Shown here piece by piece: positions 31,814-43,702 of a stretch of DNA of 64,000 bases (position 1 is the stretch's first letter; every line of letters begins with the position of its first letter). The notes beneath the pieces are model-generated. The model had not been told where the DNA came from, did no database searches, and saw nothing but the letters and a program-made list of their open reading frames with translations. The stretch is taken from NCBI GenBank assembly GCA_020310875.1, contig CM035407.1:226417468-226481467 (forward strand). Direction: 5' to 3'. The stretch comes from Ceratopteris richardii. Lineage: Eukaryota > Streptophyta > Polypodiopsida > Polypodiales > Pteridaceae. Position numbers and translations under genes: made by a program.

Positions 31814-32945
31814 TTACAAGGAGTTGGTTCCCGAATCTTGTACTATTTGCAGTTGTCGTAGGAAGGGTCTTCCTAAGATCATCTCATAGACATTATTTTT
31901 TCCAAAGTCACATATGGCAAAGGTGTGCTCAAACTCTACACCACAAGTGGTTAGAGTTATCCCTTCAAGCAATCCTAGAGGTCTTTCAATATGACCATCA
32001 ACCATTTTAAGCTTCATTCAAGTTGGTGTTAATGCAGGTTTGCCCCATTGCTTCCACAAGGAGGTGGTTGCAATCACAACACCCACACCTGAATCTTAGA
32101 TAGCTTTGGTTGTGTAACCTTGGTAGGTGATTGGAAGATAAGTTTTTACCTTCTTCACCTTCACTCATGTCTCTTATTTTGTCTAAACATATCTCTTGTA
32201 CTTTCTGTTTAGAGCCTACTTTCGACACATTGGAATCGAGTTCAGGAACCTGATTCACCACATGTTTCCATAGCTTTGGTTTTAATTTAAGTAGCTCTTC
32301 TACGGTGATATGACACTGAATCTTAGTGTTCTTCACCCATATTGTGGGAGCTCTGATTTGAAGAGATTCATATTCCCATGGGCCTATGAATTGTGGTAGC
32401 TCTTTTAAAGAATTAGATTCAAAATCTAATCTTTCATCTTCTTGTTGTTGTGCTTGATCTCCATAAATAGATGGAATGTATTGGGGAAATTGATCATGAA
32501 GGTCATCAATCTCAGGAATAGGAGAGGGATTATCCTTCTCCTTAGCCCACTTCTCTTCTTGTATTTCCCACAAGAATTCTTGAGAGTATTGTTGAATTGA
32601 AAGAGGTGCTCCACCATCCATGGAATCAAGAACATAAGCTCTCATTGGTGGTGAGCTTTCTCTTTTAACAATTGGTTAAGCCTGTGGAGGTAAATAAACT
32701 TGCCACTTATTTACCAACTGATCTAGCCCTTCTAGTAAGCTCTGGAAATGCAAATCTTGTTTGACAAAATTTGTCTGATTGAATGATTGATTGGTCTTGA
32801 GCATAGCTTGAGCTAGTTCTACCATTTTCATGCACATTTTTGTTCCTTCAATCTCTAAATCTGCTCTATGGTAACTCTTGTCTAGGTTTGTAGTTGTTGG
32901 CCCTTCTTGAAGTCGATACTGATAAGATTTGAACATCATGTCCAA
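31814..32945 (-). pseudogene. G3 gag-protease connector and protease 1
   Basis: On the minus strand: KMCMKMVELAQAML, then a long connector (MRAYVLDSMDGGAPL ... EELLKLKPKLWKHVV) matching G2 35630-36360, then protease 1 remnants. The active-site part is damaged by a frameshift near 32090, and the end is intact (MVDGHIERPLG, CGVEFEHTFAICDFG, MILGRPFLRQLQIVQD). The linker before RT (31500-31813) is also recognisable but broken. Confidence 0.75.
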
Positions 32946-33357
32946 GCCTTATGGGGTTGGATCTACAAGAACAGACCTTGTTTGTGGTCTATTTACAATG
33001 GGTGGTGGGGTGGAATGAGGTGGTTTGGTTGGAGTTTTAGCATGCGAGGGACTTTGAGATGCAATGTCTTCTATTTTTGTTTTTGCTTCTTTCAGGATTT
33101 CTTCTAGTTCAGATAACGTTTTATTCCACTTGCGATCGGCCTTCTCCCTGGTATCCTTCCATGTTCTTGTTTTCCTTTTACTAGGCTCTCTGGATTCACT
33201 TAACTCTGATTGTTTACTTGGCTTATCTTGCCCTAGTAACTATCTATATAGGAGCCACATTATTGTTACTTGAACTTGAATCCACCACTAAGTCTACCAC
33301 ATTAATGGGTGTAACCTTGGGTACACTAGAGGGGTTCCTTGGAAAATCTCTGGGAAG

Positions 33358-34852
33358 ATGGTCTTTGCCACACTCCAAACAAAAGGCTTGTATTGTGATG
33401 GCTTGTCCTTGACCCAGAGACGGTGGGTGGGGACATTCACAAATGAAATGGTCACCCTGACATCTAAAAGATGGTCCTCTAGGGGCTTTTGGTCATACTT
33501 GTCTCAATTGGGGCCCGGGTTTGGATTTGTATACATAACATTGGAGTATTCTGGCTCCCAATTTTGTTCCATAGGTGGTGCCTCATTTTGATATGAGTAA
33601 ATCTCGTTATTTTTCAATGACTCTATGTAATAAGCTTGTGGACTACCTTCATGGGTGTAGTCAGAGATCTGAGCATCTTCTGAGACTAATGGGGTCATTG
33701 GTCCCAATCATCTATTTGGGTTCTCCTCTACCACTGCATACTTAATTGGAACCATGTTGGCGAGAGTTGGCAGTTGGTTTCCTAGGACTGGTTGTGGCCT
33801 ATTTGGTGCTTGATATTGTTGTTGGTATTGAGGTTGATATTGCTATGGTGGCCTATAATACGGTTGTTGGTATTGGTTCTGGTACCTACCCTGTTGGTAA
33901 GGATGCTGATAAGTTTGTCAATAGCCTGCCTATTGTAAGGACAATCTTGAGTCGTATGGTTCACGTATTTTCTCTCGATAGTGCAATATGGGGCATTCCT
34001 TTCTCTCACGTTCTGGTTTTGCATTGGGCAAATGTTAGCCATGTGGTCCCCTCCGCAAGTATAACATCGGTTCAATGAGGTGACTCATGATGTTTGTCTA
34101 TTTTGGACTCCTAGCTTCTTGGCAACTTGCTCAGCTACCTCATCTATTTCTATGGAGATCCTCGATGTATGACTAGTAGAACTATCAGAATCCTGATAGA
34201 GTTTGGTCAATCCTAACTCCTCACCCAAGTTATCTTCTATGTCAATGCACATCTTCACACACTCTTCTATGGATCTAGGCTCTTTCAAGTACACATATGA
34301 TCTTAACTTGGTGCTTAGTAAGCCATCCAAAAACAAGGCCACTTGTTTGGCTAGTGTCAGTAGCTCTGGAACATGGCATCTTTCTAAGTACTGTCTGAAC
34401 CGTCTTCCTACAAGTCGCACTGTTTCTTGGGATGTCTTCTTGAAGCTGTGGATCAAGAATGATGTATTATGCCTGATGCCACTCTTGGAAAATTCCACAA
34501 TGAATTTGTCTAGTGGTTGACCTATATCTTGATAGTTATGACTATTTAGGGGTTGAAACCAAGCTAAGGCATTGTGCTTAAGAGTCAAACCAAATGCCTC
34601 AAACTGAGTGAACAAGTCCTCGACTTGTTCAGCTCTTAACACTTGTTTGAACTCAATCACATGATCATAGAGATCTCCTGACCCATCCAAGTAGTTCTTC
34701 ATTGTCTTGAACACTTGAGAGGGTCTAAGGGTCCTTGGATACTCTCGGGGTCTAGGCAATGGAAAATTGGGTTCATCTCTTTGATGCCTATGTGCTTGAT
34801 GTCTCTCTCTTTCATTTCTTTCACCTTCAAATCTTGATATGTCTTTATCCAC
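33358..34852 (-). pseudogene. G3 gag capsid and zinc knuckles
   Basis: A 255-residue open stretch (34852-34085) with a charged start, then the gag domain: YLDGSGDLYDHVIEFKQVL, ALAWFQPLNS, SFLIHSFKKTSQETVR and ALFLDGLLSTKLRSY. After one in-frame stop the same frame gives CYTCGGDHMANIC and CTIERKYVNHTTQDC. Further on, in another frame, comes a knuckle-like CQGDHFICEC and a CLECGKDHLPRDF remnant. It has the same order as G6 gag. Several stops prevent a full product. Confidence 0.8.
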
Positions 34853-34930
34853 ATTGTGTGCAAAGCTTACCTCAAGTCTCTCTCTGGTTCGTTCTCGTTG
34901 GGTTTCATGAGTGTGGGATGATCCTACTCC

Positions 34931-35430
34931 TTAGAGGCCATGGAAGATATTAGATCTTAGTGGAGGGAAAATCAAGTCTCCTTGGCAAGTGTATCCATGC
35001 CTATCTTGCTCTGTTACTAAGAACATTTTTTTGAATGTATGATCTAGATAAACAAACTTGCTTGGTGTCTCGAGATCTTTGAACTCATAGATTATGACTC
35101 CACCTATTTGGCTACATTGATCTGGGTTGAATCTCCAAAAGGCTTCCTGTATTTCTCTATTCAGATATAGTTCTATGTTTTTTTGTGTTGAGGAATCCAC
35201 TCTACAGTGATTACTCTAGTCAAGACTGACTTACCTCTAGGAGTCTTGGGTTCTCGTCCTAGGTCTCCTTGCTCTACGTCTCCTATCTCGTTCTCTAGAA
35301 TGATATTTCCCAACTCATCTATCTTGTCTGGTAAGTTGGTGACCACATACATGGTTCCTTTCTTATCAATGTATGAACCCTCTTCAAATTTGACCACTCC
35401 GTGTTCAAGTCCAAAAGGTTGATCAGGATT
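34931..35430 (-). pseudogene. G3 gag N-terminal part
   Basis: On the minus strand near 35430: PFGLEHGVVKFEEGSYIDK, resembling G6 (VVKYEGGVYMDK), then acidic sequence, then EIQEAFWRFNPDQC. Homology stops at about 35430 where G2, in the other direction, begins. The Phe-rich start of the frame at 35565 comes from the opposite-strand G2 sequence and is not part of gag. Confidence 0.55.
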
Positions 35431-36981
35431 CTTGAGATGGAAAGGGAAAAAATTAGAGACAAATGGATGAAAAAAAAAGTAAGGGACAAGAAGAACATGA
35501 GAGATGGTAAGAAGCTTGAGAAACTGGAAATACGAGAAGAAACCACACTTACGTCTCATACACAAGAACTAAACAAGCCAGGATCAATCTTAGCAGACCC
35601 AAGACTAGACGATCTGGACATGCCAGTGGTTGAAAGCTTACCAAGCCAGAATCATGACTGGACCAAACATAGAGCAGCATGAGAAACGTTACCCACAAGG
35701 GGAGTTAGAGAAGGAGAGACTTGTGATATGCAGCAAGCTCATAGAGGTAGCTCAAGCCACTCTAGAAAAGACTATCCCAGTCCTCCCAGAGACGAGAATA
35801 TCTGAGAGTCAATACAATGAGTGTTTTGAAGAGAATGACCAAAGACCAAAAGAGAAAGATAATAAGGAAGATTTACCTCGCACTCATGACAAATCAATTT
35901 CTGTAATCCCTGAATTAGCAGCTAAATGGCCAAGAGAATTGTGGGCTAGGATTCGGGAAGATCGATGGAAAAAGAATGGAAATTCAAGACCACCTTTGAG
36001 GAATTAGATGTGGAAGAAAATCAACCAACTCCAAATTTGAAAGAAATATATGAAGAGGTTTCCATGCTAGACCGAAATAGGGAGGAAGCACACAACATTT
36101 CTACCCTACTGAACTACATGGGACAATATGAGAAAGGATCCATAATCTTCCATGCTCCCATAGTACGAGGAAAGGAAAATGAGTCTTCACGCAAGACCTC
36201 TCACAATGTAATAGAACTCAAGAAGGCCAAGGTACAATGTCGGTTGAATGTGGAAGAATTACTACGTGCCAAGCCACAAATATGGAAACAATTAGCGGGA
36301 CAGTTGAAGTTAGAGCATGAGGAGAATAAAAAGGAAAGAAACAAAACTGAAGTCCCTTCTACTATACAAATCCATGTGGATAAAGTCGGAGAATTTAGTG
36401 AAGGAGACGAGGGCAACACATGTTTACCCATCACATATAGTGGATACATGACCAAAGTCATTCTAGACACAGGGGCGGGTGTAGGCATAGCCACCAAAGA
36501 GATTTGGGAGAAATGGGGAAAGTCAGCCCTGCGACCATCACGTATGAAGCTTCAATTAGCAGATGGCCATGTAGAAAGACCTCTAGGAATACTGGAGAAA
36601 ATCAGGTTAACCACCTGCGGAGTCGAGTTTGAGCACACATTAGCTATATGTCACTTTGGAAAAGCAAATAATTATGAAATGATATTGGGATGACCTTTCA
36701 TGAGACAACTCAGGGTAGTACAAGACTGGGGAAGAGATGCTTTATACCTACAACATCAAGGGACTACTACCAAGATAAATTTGCACACATTCACATATAG
36801 GGATGTACCCCCACTTCAATGGAATCCCATACACAAGGAAGAGGAAGATTTGTCAATTCATAGTGCCGGTTCAAGTGACCAATCATGGATGCACGAAGAT
36901 GCTCAATTATGGATGTGTAAGGAGGCAAAGAAAGAAGAGAAGAAAACTCAATTATGGCCTATCGGACATCAAAATTACTGA
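35431..36981 (+). pseudogene. G2 gag end, protease 1 and linker
   Basis: A Lys/Glu-rich start (35431-35560), the connector (KLIEVAQATLEKT, PRELWARIREDRW), a frameshift near 35990, then ELLRAKPQIWKQLAG and protease 1: TKVILDTGAGVGIATKEIW with catalytic Asp at 36466-36468, QLADGHVERPLG, CGVEFEHTLAIC and EMILG. A stop replaces the next Arg codon at 36691-36693. The linker continues with SWMHEDAQLWMCK. This is the only copy in the window where the protease 1 active site Asp-Thr-Gly is intact, which proves that the lineage has a normal upstream protease besides PR2. Confidence 0.88.
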
Positions 36982-37109
36982 CCCATAGAAGACCCTATGT
37001 ATATGCCCCAAGTTTTCCTTGATGAAGCATTCAAACCACACGGTTGGATGGAGATTTTAGCCACCTTGGATGTATGTGTAAATGAAGAGATATTAACCAT
37101 GAATGGATG

Positions 37110-38371
37110 CATGGACGAAGAAGGTTATGATGTGAGTTTTTACCCAAAAAGAATGGGAAATTAAGTGTACTAAAAAAAGTAAACGCAGCTACAATCCATG
37201 ATAGCTACCCATTACCTATCACTGATCATCTCTTGGAAAGAGTTGTAGGTAAGGAAGTCTATAGCTTCCTAGATGGGCTCTCTAGGTACAACCAAATAGC
37301 TATTGCTACTGAGGAACAACATAAGACCGCATTCGCGACTGAATGGGGAGTCTATGCTTTCAGGGTGATGCCTTTTGGACTCACGAATGCCCCTGCTAGT
37401 TTCTAAAGGTTGATGTGTCATGGCTTCAAAGAATTCCTAAGAAAAAGTCTGGAAGTATACCTAGATGACTTATGCACGTACTCAAGTCGGATACAAGAGC
37501 ATATTATGGAGTTGCAACAGATATCTGAAAGGTGTCGACAACATAGAGTGTGTCTGAATCCTGAGAAATGTGCCTTTATTGTGAGGCAAGGAAAAATCCT
37601 AGGCCACATTGTACTAAGAACGAGATTTCCATGGATGAAGAAAAGATCAAAGTAATTCTAGAACTACCAAGACTGAAAAATGTGAAGGAAGTGCAAGCTT
37701 TTATGGGCCATTGTTGATACTATCGTAGATTTATTAACATGTACGCCATAATTGCTAAGCCATTATATGGATTGTTGACTCAATTTATGTGGACGGACGA
37801 ATGCGAGAAAGCATTTAATGAACTAAAAGAATGACTCAGCGCAGCACCTATTTTGAAAACACCCAACTAGAACAAGCCTTTTAATATTCATGTAGATGCC
37901 TCCAACTACGGAATAAGATGCATTCTAGCTCAACCTGCAGATGAAGGAAAATTGGACCATCCTATTGCCTATGCAAGCAGACAACTGAATCAAGCTAAAA
38001 GAAACTATACAACTATGGAACAAGAAGGTTTAGGGATGGTGTACACAGTGAAGAAATTTAGACTACCTTCTAGCCAACAAGTTCAAGTTCTTCATAGATC
38101 ATCAAGCCTTATTGTACTTAGTCAATAAGCCTTGTAACACGAGAAGACTAGTAAGATGGTTTCTGTTACTAATGGAGTTTGACTTCGAAGTGATAGTAAA
38201 AAAAAGGAAATACCCATGTAAGGGCTGATCATCTATCTAGGTTAAGACATGGAGAACCACCTAATGGAGTATCAGATCATTTACCAGACACTTACCTGTT
38301 CAATTTGGAAGTATGTCCAGTGGGCAGAGAAGTTAATTTCAATACTCACCCATGGACCACAACACCCAATT
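37110..38371 (+). pseudogene. G2 reverse transcriptase and RNase H
   Basis: Order as in G1 with many stops: a deletion removes the RT start (FYPKRMGN joins directly to KLSVLKKVNAAT-like sequence), then ATEWGVYAFRVMPFGL, and YLDDLC near 37459 where YVDD is expected (Leu in place of Val). The connection domain and RNase H remnants follow (HVDASNYGIR, DHQALLYLVNKPCNT, VRADHLSRL). It ends at 38371, where C2 is inserted between RNase H and the first zinc module. Confidence 0.85.
38367..38371. repeat. Target duplication CAATT, left copy
   Basis: The same five bases are at 44840-44844; together they bracket C2. Confidence 0.92.
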
Positions 38372-39508
38372 TGTTGATGCGGCGAAAGCTGAACTTAGCT
38401 GCCAAATTCTCCACACCACAAGAACTAAGCTAAAGTGATGTTAGAACACCTCTATAATCATCAATAGCTTAGCAACCTTCTGAAAACTGAAAAGTTTATA
38501 ACTATATTTAGTGAACTCAAAAAATTCACTTTACAGAAACCTTTGCCTTCCTACAGGCTTCAATTCTGATTTGCTTTACTTCAGTCTTTTCAATTCTATG
38601 TTAGCTTACTGTTAGATATTCTTTTCACCACTTTAGATGTGCCAAAACTGTGTTTTAAACTCACCAGAATATCACCGAAACTTCAACAATTATTACCCGA
38701 ATATCACCGGAATGTTACCAGAATCTCACTGGAATTAACTGCAAATCTGGTTGTAGTTACTTCAAAAGATTTTAGATGAGATAAGGAAGTAATACCTGAA
38801 CTTCCTTCAATAAATGAACTCTATCTGAAGTTTGAGAAAAACTTCATCAGTTCTAGATGTCTTTACTATCAGACACAGTACTACGCGTACATGTCACGTT
38901 TCACAAATCTCTTTTGGTCAGTTTGTAGTTGACACTACTAGCTTCAAGATGAGCTATCACTCGTGAAAAACTTTACACTATACAGTGAGATCTAACTTGT
39001 AGAAATACTGTAAAATGTGCACTGAGACAACCGTAATTGTTAACTAACTTTCACGGTAACATGAAATCACTTAGATTTCTTCACAAAGAGAATGTGCTCA
39101 AATCCTTCCACATAACTATGTGTTTTCTATTAGAGAAGATGTGTACAGAATGGCTTGGCCTTCCTTTGCTCATAGCCATGGAAAAGTCTCCTATGCTGAG
39201 TAGTTCTTCCCTACCATCTCTCTTACAGATGAATACCCGATAGTTCAGGTTCTATTATTCATCTCTACATACGCACTCTTGCGTCTACTACATGTACGCT
39301 ACTTTATCACTCTCTCAACTCACTTATATATATCTTTGATCCGAGATTCGTAATTCTGGAGGTTTCTATGCACTATGTTACAGGCGTGAATATGTCCCTT
39401 CACTAAGGCTTATTTTTCTGAATGCTTTGTTTCTGCTTCTCTTCGTCTTCATTCATCCTTTGTATGTCTTCATGTCTTTATGTATAATTAGTGAGTGAAT
39501 CTTCAACA
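38372..39508 (-). repeat. C2 3' LTR
   Basis: TGTTGAAGATTC ... CATCAACA on the minus strand, 1137 bases. A TATATATAAG promoter box lies near 39325. It differs from 43703-44839 by scattered substitutions. Confidence 0.95.
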
Positions 39509-39520
39509 CCTCCCCCTCAA
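39509..39520 (-). promoter_or_regulatory. C2 polypurine tract
   Basis: TTGAGGGGGAGG on the minus strand, touching the LTR; the usual plus-strand primer. Confidence 0.85.
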
Positions 39521-39545
39521 TCACTAATTAGTATCCTCCTATCTT

Positions 39546-40531
39546 TCATATATTCTTCTTTTCTTTTATTCCTGCCATTTCTTTGAATCTGCTTGTCCTT
39601 ACTCCATCCAAGCTCTTTGTCAGAATATCTGCAATCTGATCTTTTGTAGGAGTGTATACTATTTCAATCTCCTTTTCCATTACCTTTTCCCTCAAGAAAT
39701 GATATTGAATCTCTATGTGCTTTGTTCTTGCATGAAATACTGGATTTGCTGCAAGATACAACGAACTCATATTGTCTCCATGTATGATAGGTATACCTTG
39801 ATCAATACCCATGCTTTTGAACAAGGTCTGCATCCATATCACTTCTTTTGCTACTTCCACAAGTCCTTTATACTCAGCTTCAGTTGACAATAAAGCCACT
39901 GTATGCTGATTCTTTGAACACCAACTTACAAGCTTGTCTCCCAGGTATATCATATACCCATGTGTTGACCTTCTGCCATCTTGACTTCCTGCCCAGTCTA
40001 AGTCACTGTATGCTCTCAACTTTATATCTGATGTAAAAGGATAATATAATCCTTCCTTTATAGTTCTTTTGATATATGTAAGAACTCTTTGTCCTGCAAC
40101 CCAATGTTGATCCTTCGGACAATGCATAAACTATGAGAGAACTCCTACTGCATAACTAAGATCTGGTCTTGTTAGTGTAGCATAAATCAAGCTTCCCACT
40201 AAAGAGTGATACTTTCTCATATCTTTAAACTCTGCACTATCATATTTGTTGAGTTTGTGATTGACCTCAAGTGGTGTTGAAGCTTCTCTGCAATTCTCCA
40301 TATTAAACTTCTTCAGTAAGTTGAGAAGATATTTTTTTTTGCAAAATTCCAAGCTCTTGGAGCTTGCTTCAATCCATAGAGTGCTCTTCTTAATCTGCGA
40401 ACATGATTTGGGTAATTGGAACTTACAAAGCCTTCAGGTTGTTCCATATAAACCTCATCTGATATATATCCATTTAGAAATGCATTCTTTATATCCAACT
40501 GACTTAGCTTCCATCCTTTTGATGCTTCCAT
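39546..40531 (-). pseudogene. C2 RT C-terminal part and RNase H
   Basis: From 40531: [30 protein letters not shown], then ALYGLKQAPRAWNF, which joins directly to KYLLNLLKKFNMENC near 40330-40350. In C3 the stretch between these holds about 100 residues including the catalytic YVDD, so it has been deleted here. Then YHSLVGSLIYATLTRPD and a TAG stop at 40131-40133, after which RNase H is open: RAYSDLDWAGSQDGRRSTHG, STEAEYKGL, HARTKHIEIQYHFLRE, DILTKSL. A 15-base duplication (CCATCCTTTTGATGC) lies near 40515-40545. Confidence 0.88.
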
Positions 40532-40620
40532 CCTTTTGATGCTGCTATAGCAATCATTGTCCTTATAGTTGACATCTTTTCCACCGGATTGAATGTCTCA
40601 TCATAATCTATGTCATGCGT

Positions 40621-42171
40621 CTAAGCATAACCTTTGACTACCAATCTAGCTTTGTATCTGGCTATTCTTCCATCTGCAAGCTTCTTAACTTTGTAAACCC
40701 ATTTATTTCCAATCACTTTCTTACCATTTGGTTTTGGAACAAGTTTCCAAGTCTTGTTCTCTTCAAGAGCATTGAACTCCTCCTTCATTGCTTCTTCCCA
40801 TTTTTTCTTACCTTTTGCTTCACTATAGTTCTGAGGCTCTTCATCTTCCTTTACTAAGTAAGCATAGTTTTTCTTATTCAAATAAGAAGTATCATAGGAA
40901 TAGCTTGTTGGTTGTTTCCTTACTCTGTTTGACCTTTGTGGTTCATACTCTTCATGTGTGTCTGAATACACTTCTTCATCAAATATCGGTGCATCTTCAT
41001 TTCTCATAACTGATCCATATATGGATGTACTTGCCTGCATATAATCTTCATCTCCATTCACCTGCATATGTGATTTACCTTTTTCATTCCTTCTTATCTC
41101 TTCTTCAACTGTTTCATCATTATGCGCTTTATCTGCATACCAACTCTTCTCTTCATCAAATGTCACATCTCTGGAAACAATAAACTGTTTGGTTAAAGGA
41201 CTCCATAACCTATAACCCATCTGTTTTTCATCATATCCGATGAACATATATTTTTCAGCTTTTGGTTCAAGCTTATGTCTAAGTTGTGATGGTACATAAG
41301 CATAAGACACTGATCCAAACACTTTGCAGTGATCAAGTGTTGGCTTCTTACCCCACCAAGCTTCATAAGGGGTCATTCCATTTAAAGCTGCACATGGTAA
41401 TCTGTTTACAAGATATGTGGTTGTATTTACAGCCTCATCCCAAAGATAATTTGGACAATTCTTCTCCTTTAACATAGCCCTGGCAAACTCAACCAGATTT
41501 CGGTTTCTCCTTTCTGCTACTCCATTTTGTTGTGGCGTATACCTGCAAGTTATTTCTCTTTTGATACCTTCATTCCACAGATAATCATTGAATTCTCGAG
41601 AAAAATATTCTCCTCCTCCATCAGACCTTAGCCTTTTGAGTTTTTGTCCTGTAAGTCTTTCAGCATATGCATGAAAGTGCTTGAAAGCTCCAAACAATTC
41701 TGACTTCTCTTTCAAAACATAAATTGTTATCCATCTTGTTGCATCATCAATAAAAAAAGAATGTAATACCTTGAGCCACTGATAGATCCTTCTTTTGTTG
41801 GTCGCCATAAATCTATATGTATGAGTTCTAACAGACCATCGTGTTTGTAACCATTCTTTTGAAATGGTAACCTGTGTGCTTTTCCCATCTGACAGGCTTC
41901 ACATTTGTGAATCAGATGTTGATTTTTCATATTTGGTAATCCTCGTACAGATTGTTTTTCCACCATAGTTTTGATTCCTTTTTCATTAAAGTGTCCTAAC
42001 CTCTTATGCCAGAGGTCTAATTCTGTAAATGCTTTATCACCATGTGTGATTAAAGCTTGACCAACATTCGCTGGCACTTTAAGTGTAAAAAGTCTACCTT
42101 CCTTTTTACCATAGAAAATTTGATTGTATCCATTCTTTGGATCTTTGACGAATACTCCTTCATTTGTGAAT
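40621..42171 (-). pseudogene. C2 integrase and RT N-terminal part
   Basis: The zinc finger (LDLWHKRLGHFNEKG ... CEACQMGK) and the first core Asp (HIDLW) are at 42077-41830. A frameshift near 41760 then leads to the 395-residue open stretch 41808-40621 with RSDGGGEYFSREF, YTPQQNGVAERRNR, RLPCAALNGMTPYEAW, the FIGYDEKQMGYRLW block, and the RT start (WEEAMKEEFNALEEN, IGNKWVYKVK, RYKARLVVKGYA). A stop at 40621-40623 follows. Confidence 0.88.
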
Positions 42172-42444
42172 CTAACTTGAAAACCTTTTTTCTACTATCT
42201 GTCCCACGCTGATCAGATTGTTTGGGATTGTTGGAACATACAAAACATTTGTTAGTAGGTCAACTCCATTCTTACACTTTACTTTTCCAATTGACCTCAC
42301 ATTATGTTTTGTGTTATCACCTGTTTGTACTGTATGATTTGAAATACCTCCTTCCAATTCTGATAACAATTCTATATTTCTTGACAAATGAGTTGAACAA
42401 CCAGAGTCAATATAAAAAACCTTTAGATCTTCGTTCTCACACAC
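42172..42444 (-). pseudogene. C2 protease
   Basis: FYIDSGCSTHLSRNIELLS with catalytic Asp-Ser-Gly, then HTVQTGDNTKHNV, VLYVPTIPNNLISVGQIVEK. Its frame differs from gag, so a frameshift lies in the 8-base overlap near 42440. Confidence 0.85.
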
Positions 42445-43489
42445 TTATCGAATTCATCATCAATGTCGTATGATTGTCATTTTGTGTATCATTTGCATAG
42501 TTGTAGTAGGTAGTGTTGTGAGACTGATTCTGTCCCCAACTTCTTGCTCCACCTCTACCATATCCGCCTCTTTGGCTTTGTCTTCCTCTTTGATATCTTC
42601 CGCTTCTACCTCTGCTATTGTTAGCCTGATTCTGACTTGATCCTTGAGAATTATGCCAACAATCATGAGCTAAATGATTGCTTAATCCACAGATCCAACA
42701 AGTCTTCTTGTTGTTATTCTGATTACCTCTTCCTTTTGTGTTACCTCTACTTTTACTTCTAACATTACCTCTTCCTCTTGCATAATTTTCTTGAGTAGTC
42801 ATCTCTTCTTCATCCTTTTCTTTTCCTTTATCACCTTTCTTCTTACTCTTTGCGTACATAGCAGAACTATGTCCTTTATCTCCATCTGTCTTCAAATCTT
42901 GCTCAAATGTTAGCATTAGTCCAAGCAAGTGATTTAAATCTGGTACAAAATGATGTAATGAAAGTTTAGTTGAGAGTACGAAAGGTTTCCACCTTTCATC
43001 TCCTCTCAATCTTGCAAGCAATTGTGCTATTAACCTGTGATCTTCGATATCCTCATGAATAGATCCAAGACTGTCTGCCAAGTCCTTCATCTTAGTGACA
43101 TAATCACTAATGCTTTGACTTTGCTTTTTCTTGAACGTTGTAAATTTTGACCATAAGCTAGCCTTCCTAGCTTTGGTAGTGTTTTGGAAATGATCTTCCA
43201 ATGCACTCCGTATGTCTTCCACTTTCTCCAGACCTCTAATATGTGGTAGTAAATGATATGTAATGGTATTGTAGATATAAGCTCTTGTCGTTGCATCTTT
43301 CTTCTACCACAGCTTCAAGGCTTCTAATTCTTCTTTCTTTGGTTGACTATCGTCTCCAAAAGTAGGCTTCTTTTCTTCTCCTGTCACATATATCATTAAG
43401 TCCTTACTCATAAGTAAGGCTTCCATTCGCATTACCCATGCGGGATAGTTATCTCTGTCCAATTTGTCAATAGAAATGTGATCTGCCAT
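42437..43489 (-). pseudogene. C2 gag
   Basis: Start MADHISIDKLDRDNYPAW at 43489. An in-frame TAG at 43304-43306 interrupts after 61 residues; the same frame continues with LLPHIRGLEKVEDIRSALE, SDYVTKMKDLADSLGS, a Lys-rich part, an Arg/Gly-rich part, one knuckle (CWICGLSNHLAHDC) and an RGRGG-type tail. A typical copia gag of about 340 residues with one nonsense change. Confidence 0.88.
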
Positions 43490-43688
43490 GATCTTCTTGT
43501 TTTTGTTACTGTCAATGAGTATAATATTAAAAGATTTTACCTTTCATAAACATTTACCCTTGAGAATGACGTCGGAATGCTTCTCTGATGCCGTTTGTTG
43601 TTAATCACCTCAGCCTTCACCTTTCTTGTGAAAAATTCTTCAAATTTTCTTGTATCTTTACTTTTGTTTACTCTTTGAGGACCTTTCT

Positions 43689-43700
43689 GCTCTGGTACCA
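43689..43700 (-). promoter_or_regulatory. C2 primer binding site (initiator Met tRNA)
   Basis: TGGTACCAGAGC on the minus strand, two bases after the LTR end; one base different from TGGTATCAGAGC. Confidence 0.88.
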
Positions 43701-43702
43701 CT

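Larger units (their letters stand above)
25367..35430 (-). mobile_element. Gypsy element G3, lacking its 5' LTR
   Basis: On the minus strand it includes most of gag, protease 1, the C-terminal half of RT, RNase H, both zinc modules, integrase, PR2, the tail, a 3' untranslated region, a polypurine tract and the 3' LTR (25367-25974). The leader and 5' LTR are lost where it meets G2 head to head at about 35430. Stops, frameshifts and an RT deletion make it inactive. Confidence 0.85.

Noticed and set aside
35401..35682. Lys/Arg-rich 93-codon frame as an independent gene
   Set aside because: It starts in G3 antisense sequence and continues into the charged gag end of G2; only the part after about 35430 belongs to G2 gag.
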